Shown here: positions 4,811-6,640 of the stretch, piece by piece
Layout: each line of letters starts with the position of its first letter
Numbering within the stretch: the first letter of the stretch is position 1
Made by a program: the position numbers and the translations under genes
The notes under the pieces: generated by a model
Database searches by the model: none
Seen by the model: only the letters and a program-made list of their open reading frames with translations
Told to the model about the DNA's origin: nothing
NCBI GenBank assembly: GCA_030594025.1
Contig: JAUVFY010000070.1
Location: forward strand, 1-6,640
Reading direction: 5' to 3'
DNA from: Deltaproteobacteria bacterium
GTDB taxonomy: Bacteria; Desulfobacterota; GWC2-55-46; JAUVFY01
Length of the DNA stretch: 6,640 nt

Positions 4811-4847
4811 GTAAAAAAAGGGGGCTCTAGGGGCCCCCTTTTTTTAC
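4811..4847. terminator. Perfect 15-bp bidirectional intrinsic terminator
   Basis: GTAAAAAAAGGGGGC (4811-4825) and GCCCCCTTTTTTTAC (4833-4847) are exact reverse complements around the loop TCTAGGG (4826-4832). The GC core is flanked by A7 and T7, so either strand gives a stable stem followed by seven U. It lies between converging units: the lipoprotein gene from the left, and cstA with the small ORF from the right. The stretch 4700-4810 before it holds no gene that I can see. It has a C-rich run (4718-4740), an isolated TATAAT (4741-4746) and an isolated TTGACA (4775-4780) that do not pair into promoters. Confidence 0.9.
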
Positions 4848-4884
4848 TTTAGAGTGCTTATAATGTTTTCAATGTATCTTAGCG

Positions 4885-4918
4885 TTTTTTAACGTTTTTT
4901 ACCTTTTTTATAGTTTTT
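4885..4918. repeat. Second phased A/T-tract block
   Basis: T-tracts on the plus strand (A-tracts on the minus) occupy 4885-4890, 4895-4900, 4904-4909 and 4914-4918, starting 9 to 10 bases apart, which predicts curved DNA. The block follows the small ORF on the minus strand and precedes the bidirectional terminator. Its right end carries a 16-mer shared with the leader of the 3832-4266 gene. No convincing promoter was found next to it. Confidence 0.55.
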
Positions 4919-5021
4919 ACCTTAAGGCTTCTATCTTCTCTTTCAAGGCCTCTGGAGAAGGGATCTCTTTTACAAAGGCGAGCTTGCCGCATAAGTCCCC
5001 TTCTCCCTTCGGCAAACCCAT
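4917..5021 (-). CDS. Possible 34-residue small protein downstream of cstA
   Basis: Translation from ATG 5021 begins MGLPKGEGDLCGKLAFVKEI and ends PSPEALKEKIEALR before TAA (4917-4919). The composition looks protein-like rather than random: a Cys-Gly turn, a hydrophobic LAFV strand, and a C-terminal amphipathic helix typical of this genome's proteins. It lies 85 bases past the cstA stop on the same strand, and the bidirectional terminator would end the joint transcript. Against it: the Shine-Dalgarno sequence is weak (GAGG 13 bases away, or GTGAG only a few bases away). The frame is closed by TGA 18 bases upstream of the ATG (positions 5037-5039), so it is not an obvious remnant of a longer gene. 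I do not recognise the family. Confidence 0.35.
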   Translation of the reverse strand: MGLPKGEGDLCGKLAFVKEIPSPEALKEKIEALR

Positions 5022-5106
5022 TGACTCACTGTAGCCTCAGGAAAGAGCCGCAGGCCCCCTTATGAAAAAACGCTCGTCTCTGGCACGGCGGCGGCCCCCT
5101 GTGCTT

Positions 5107-6640
5107 TTAATCCTCCTCGACAACGGGCAGGCCCATCGAGACGGCGGGTGATTCTTCCTTGAGGGTCTTAAATACCAGTATTGCCTCCAGTATCAACCAT
5201 ATCTCAAGGAGGAATATCCCTGAGCCGATGGTTACGAGGAGCCAGTTCGACTGGGCGATGAAGTTTGAGAGGTTCAGGAGCATGGCCCATGCGGTGATTG
5301 TGAGCATGAAGACCATGGGTAAAAGGGTATAGTAGACGGGTTTATTCAACCTGAAAAGATACATCGTGACGGCGAGTAAGGCGAGCCCGGCGAGGAGCTG
5401 GTTAACGGTCCCGAAAAGGGGCCACATGATAAGACCCCCCTTTCCGCCGTTAATCATGCTCAGGCCGAAGGCACTCACTACGGCAACACTCGTTGCGAGG
5501 TAGCGGTTCTTGAAGATGTCGATATTATAGTCCTCGGCGAGCTCTGTTACGACGTACCTCTGTATCCTCGTTGCCGAATCGAGGGTCGTCGCGGCGAAGC
5601 TTATGACCAGCACGGCCACTATGGCCGAGCCCACCTCGTGCGAGATGCCCACGGCGCCCATGAAAGAGGCCCCGCCCTCGACAAAGGCGCCCACCTTCGC
5701 CCCCAGCCCCTTGGCCGCATCCCAGCTCGCGTAGTGGGAGTTCCATGCGGCGGCCGTTGCGAACCCGGCCGTGCAGGCGAGTATGGCCATCGTCGAGAGC
5801 ACGCCCTCGCCGAGCATCGAGCCGTAGCCTATGAACTTCATGTCCTTTTCGCTGTCGAGCTGCTTTACCGTGGTCCCTGAGGATACGAGGCTGTGGAACC
5901 CGGAGATCGCGCCGCAGGCAATCGTTATGAAAAGGAAAGGTATGAGAAGCGGAGCGCCCACGGGGTTGGGGTTAACGGCCGGGGCCACCATCTCTGGCCT
6001 TGCGATGAAAAGGCCTAAATAAAGGAGCCCGAGGCCCACGAAGAGCTGATGGGAGTTTATGTAGTCCCTGGGCTGCAAGAGCACCCACACTGGAAGGATG
6101 GAGGCGATGTAGGCGTATACGAGAAGTAAAACCACCCACGTGAGTATCTCGTTACCCATTACAAAGGCGGGTATCTTCACGGGCACGAAAGTCCCTATGT
6201 ATATGAAGAGATAGAGGAGCGTAAGGGCGCTAAGAGAGGCAAGGAGCGTATTCCCGGACTTCCTGTAGATGTAAATACCGAGTGTTATGGCGATGGGTAT
6301 CTCTATCCAGACGGGCAAAACGGTCGCCGGGTAGTCTATGAAGAGTACCGCTATGACGAGGGCAAAGACCGCAAGCACTATAAGGAGGGCAAAGAATATA
6401 AGGAGCAGAAAAAGAGTCCGGGCCCTGGGCCCTATGAGCTCCCTCGTGACCTCTCCTATGGACTTGCCCCTGTGCCTCGCGCTCACGACAAGGGCCCCGA
6501 AGTCATGCACCGCACCCATGAATATCGAGCCCAGCACAACCCACAAGAGGGCCGGAAGCCAGCCCCAGAAAACCGCGATAGCCGGGCCCACTATCGGGGC
6601 GGCCCCTGCGATGGAGGTAAAGTGGTGTCCGAAGAGGATG
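5107..6640 (-). CDS. cstA: CstA carbon starvation protein, peptide/pyruvate transporter (N-terminus cut by window edge)
   Basis: A polytopic inner-membrane permease; characterised relatives import peptides (E. coli CstA) or pyruvate (BtsT). The open frame continues upstream of the GTG at 6591 to the right edge, giving 510 visible residues beginning ILFGHHFTSIAGAAPIVGP. GHHFxSIAGAAP is the family hallmark and normally lies about 60 residues after the start, so the true N-terminus is missing and GTG 6591 is not a start. Other conserved stretches (visible numbering) are LLQPRDYIN (187-195), SGFHSLVSSGTTVKQ (246-260), SFAATTLDSATRIQRY (347-362) and WPLFGTVNQLLAG (406-418). There are a dozen or more hydrophobic helices and a short acidic C-terminal tail. 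This is the short form of the family, without the long C-terminal extension of E. coli CstA. No frameshift is seen. The promoter lies outside the window. Substrate cannot be decided from sequence. Confidence 0.93.
   Translation of the reverse strand, partial: ILFGHHFTSIAGAAPIVGPAIAVFWGWLPALLWVVLGSIFMGAVHDFGALVVSARHRGKSIGEVTRELIGPRARTLFLLLIFFALLIVLAVFALVIAVLFIDYPATVLPVWIEIPIAITLGIYIYRKSGNTLLASLSALTLLYLFIYIGTFVPVKIPAFVMGNEILTWVVLLLVYAYIASILPVWVLLQPRDYINSHQLFVGLGLLYLGLFIARPEMVAPAVNPNPVGAPLLIPFLFITIACGAISGFHSLVSSGTTVKQLDSEKDMKFIGYGSMLGEGVLSTMAILACTAGFATAAAWNSHYASWDAAKGLGAKVGAFVEGGASFMGAVGISHEVGSAIVAVLVISFAATTLDSATRIQRYVVTELAEDYNIDIFKNRYLATSVAVVSAFGLSMINGGKGGLIMWPLFGTVNQLLAGLALLAVTMYLFRLNKPVYYTLLPMVFMLTITAWAMLLNLSNFIAQSNWLLVTIGSGIFLLEIWLILEAILVFKTLKEESPAVSMGLPVVEED

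Noticed and set aside
5022..5106. Terminator or gene between cstA and the small ORF
   Set aside because: Two copies of AGGGGGCC and a T6 run are present, but no stem precedes the T-run and no frame is open.
6589..6591. GTG at 6591 as the cstA start
   Set aside because: The frame continues upstream through the conserved GHHFTSIAGAAP motif to the window edge, so the GTG is internal.

Overview
The window looks like a piece of a bacterial chromosome, moderately GC-rich in genes with sharply AT-rich spacers. Genes use Shine-Dalgarno sequences, sigma70-type -35/-10 boxes with 17-base spacers, and rho-independent hairpins. ATA and AGG codons are frequent. A ResB-type cytochrome c maturation protein, a MenA-like quinone prenyltransferase, CstA and an archaeal-type nicotinate phosphoribosyltransferase suggest an anaerobic or respiratory lineage of the deltaproteobacterial (Desulfobacterota) or Nitrospirota kind. 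That placement is inference only; no rRNA or other marker gene is present.

Layout from the left. Positions 1-191 (-) hold the first 63 codons of a radical SAM protein with an N-terminal Cys-rich zinc-ribbon-like module, cut by the window edge. The 192-384 spacer holds its probable promoter, a hairpin, and a homopyrimidine tract containing a perfect 23-base mirror repeat. Then come nicotinate phosphoribosyltransferase (385-1560, -) and a ResB-domain protein (1637-2701, -). The -35 box of the NAD-salvage gene contains the resB stop codon. A compact divergent promoter region (2723-2794) drives resB leftward and a UbiA/MenA-family prenyltransferase (2803-3705, +) rightward; the latter appears to be almost leaderless.

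Right half. Helically phased A-tracts and a good promoter (3700-3785) precede a small exported protein (3832-4266, +). Its residue pattern resembles PD-(D/E)XK/RecB-type nucleases, and it is the most interesting unknown here. A small predicted lipoprotein with a DUF5658-like pattern follows (4361-4699, +). A perfect 15-bp symmetrical hairpin (4811-4847) ends transcription from both sides. On the minus strand the window closes with a second phased A-tract block, a possible 34-residue ORF (4917-5021), and CstA (5107 to the right edge), which lacks its N-terminus.

Functional reading: resB and the prenyltransferase share a control region and both serve respiratory-chain assembly (cytochrome c maturation and quinone synthesis). 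The NAPRTase feeds NAD synthesis, and CstA imports peptides or pyruvate. The two small exported proteins form their own unit of unknown role. No mobile element, CRISPR array, tRNA or rRNA was seen.
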